From NCBI RefSeq assembly GCF_937996225.1, contig NZ_CALKTC010000035.1:1-31848 (forward strand): a DNA stretch of 31,848 nt, written 5' to 3'. Below are positions 31,734 to 31,848 of this stretch, piece by piece. The DNA comes from an uncultured Campylobacter sp. GTDB taxonomy: Bacteria > Campylobacterota > Campylobacteria > Campylobacterales > Campylobacteraceae. A model generated the notes under the pieces. That model had not been told where the DNA came from. It worked only from the letters and a program-made list of their open reading frames with translations, and did no database searches. Numbering within the stretch: the stretch's first letter is position 1; the number at the start of each line of letters is the position of its first letter. The position numbers and the translations under genes are program-made.

Positions 31734-31739
31734 AATTTC
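31724..31739. repeat. 16-nt perfect palindrome at the yigZ stop codon
   Basis: GAAATTTTAAAATTTC reads the same on both strands, with the gene's TAA stop (31731-31733) in its second half. It could aid termination but lacks G+C in the stem. Downstream, a small hairpin with GCCAG (31814-31818) and CTGGC (31826-31830) around a 7-nt loop is another termination candidate. Confidence 0.5.
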
Positions 31740-31848
31740 AAGATAGTTCATCATCTCTCCTTTGTTAAATTTCTTGACATTATAAAGTGGTTAGGTAAAT
31801 TAAAAGAAATTTAGCCAGACTTTAGCTGGCCTTAAAATAGGCTAAATT

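Noticed and set aside
31758..31800. Sigma-70 promoter at the window end (TTGACA near 31775)
   Set aside because: The -35-like TTGACA is good, but at 17-bp spacing the -10 position reads AAATTA, which is too weak to call, and no downstream gene is visible.

Overview
This window looks like a chromosomal segment of a Campylobacter species. The evidence is a set of Campylobacter/Helicobacter-type neighbourhoods: nusA next to an HP0268-like gene, miaB and a DUF374 acyltransferase; a tilS-rimO pair close to prfB; and galU overlapping pgi. Base composition by eye is higher in G+C than C. jejuni and is broken up by very frequent AAATTT-like words, which suggests an oral species such as C. gracilis, but the species cannot be proven from this window.

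Layout. 1-2186: the 3' part of a phage-type adenine DNA methyltransferase, a non-coding gap, then a lipoprotein and a secreted YiiX-like hydrolase. 2487-6740: nusA diverging from an operon of HP0268-like protein, miaB and a DUF374 acyltransferase, followed by an uncharacterised gene. 6943-9334: an AT-rich MBOAT/SGNH pair, probably an O-acylation cassette, inserted between core genes. 9361-12499: a leftward tilS-rimO-panC operon. 12662-15418: a yqjD/yqjE/yqjK-like membrane operon, prfB, a small conserved gene and a Sel1-like lipoprotein. 15528-16642: a split membrane-protein gene (family member A). 16665-22680: uvrA, a nucleoside-phosphorylase-like protein swollen by low-complexity inserts, a membrane protein and a SplB-like radical SAM protein. 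23014-28306: an accessory stretch of overlapping genes (SDR, two tandem anchored proteins with sequon-rich tails, a remote AAG-like protein) followed by three more members (B, C, D) of the membrane family. 28342-31733: VOC protein, pgi, galU and a YigZ-family protein.

Three signals stand out. First, two paralogous genes carry tandem arrays with a strict 15-bp period in which almost every unit holds an RAATTY palindrome; RAATTY is the site methylated by CtsM in C. jejuni and needed there for DNA uptake. The array could be a DNA-level element riding inside a coding sequence. Second, two tandem membrane-anchored proteins end in 7-residue (21-bp) repeats, most copies of which are bacterial N-glycosylation sequons (D/E-x-N-x-S/T), as if built as PglB acceptor tails. 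Third, the four-member membrane family sharing an ARDYDKEP-type motif appears undescribed and is decaying: two of four copies are broken by apparent indels.

The housekeeping genes are ordinary for the group. Function calls for the accessory region are mostly inference, and no database search was run.
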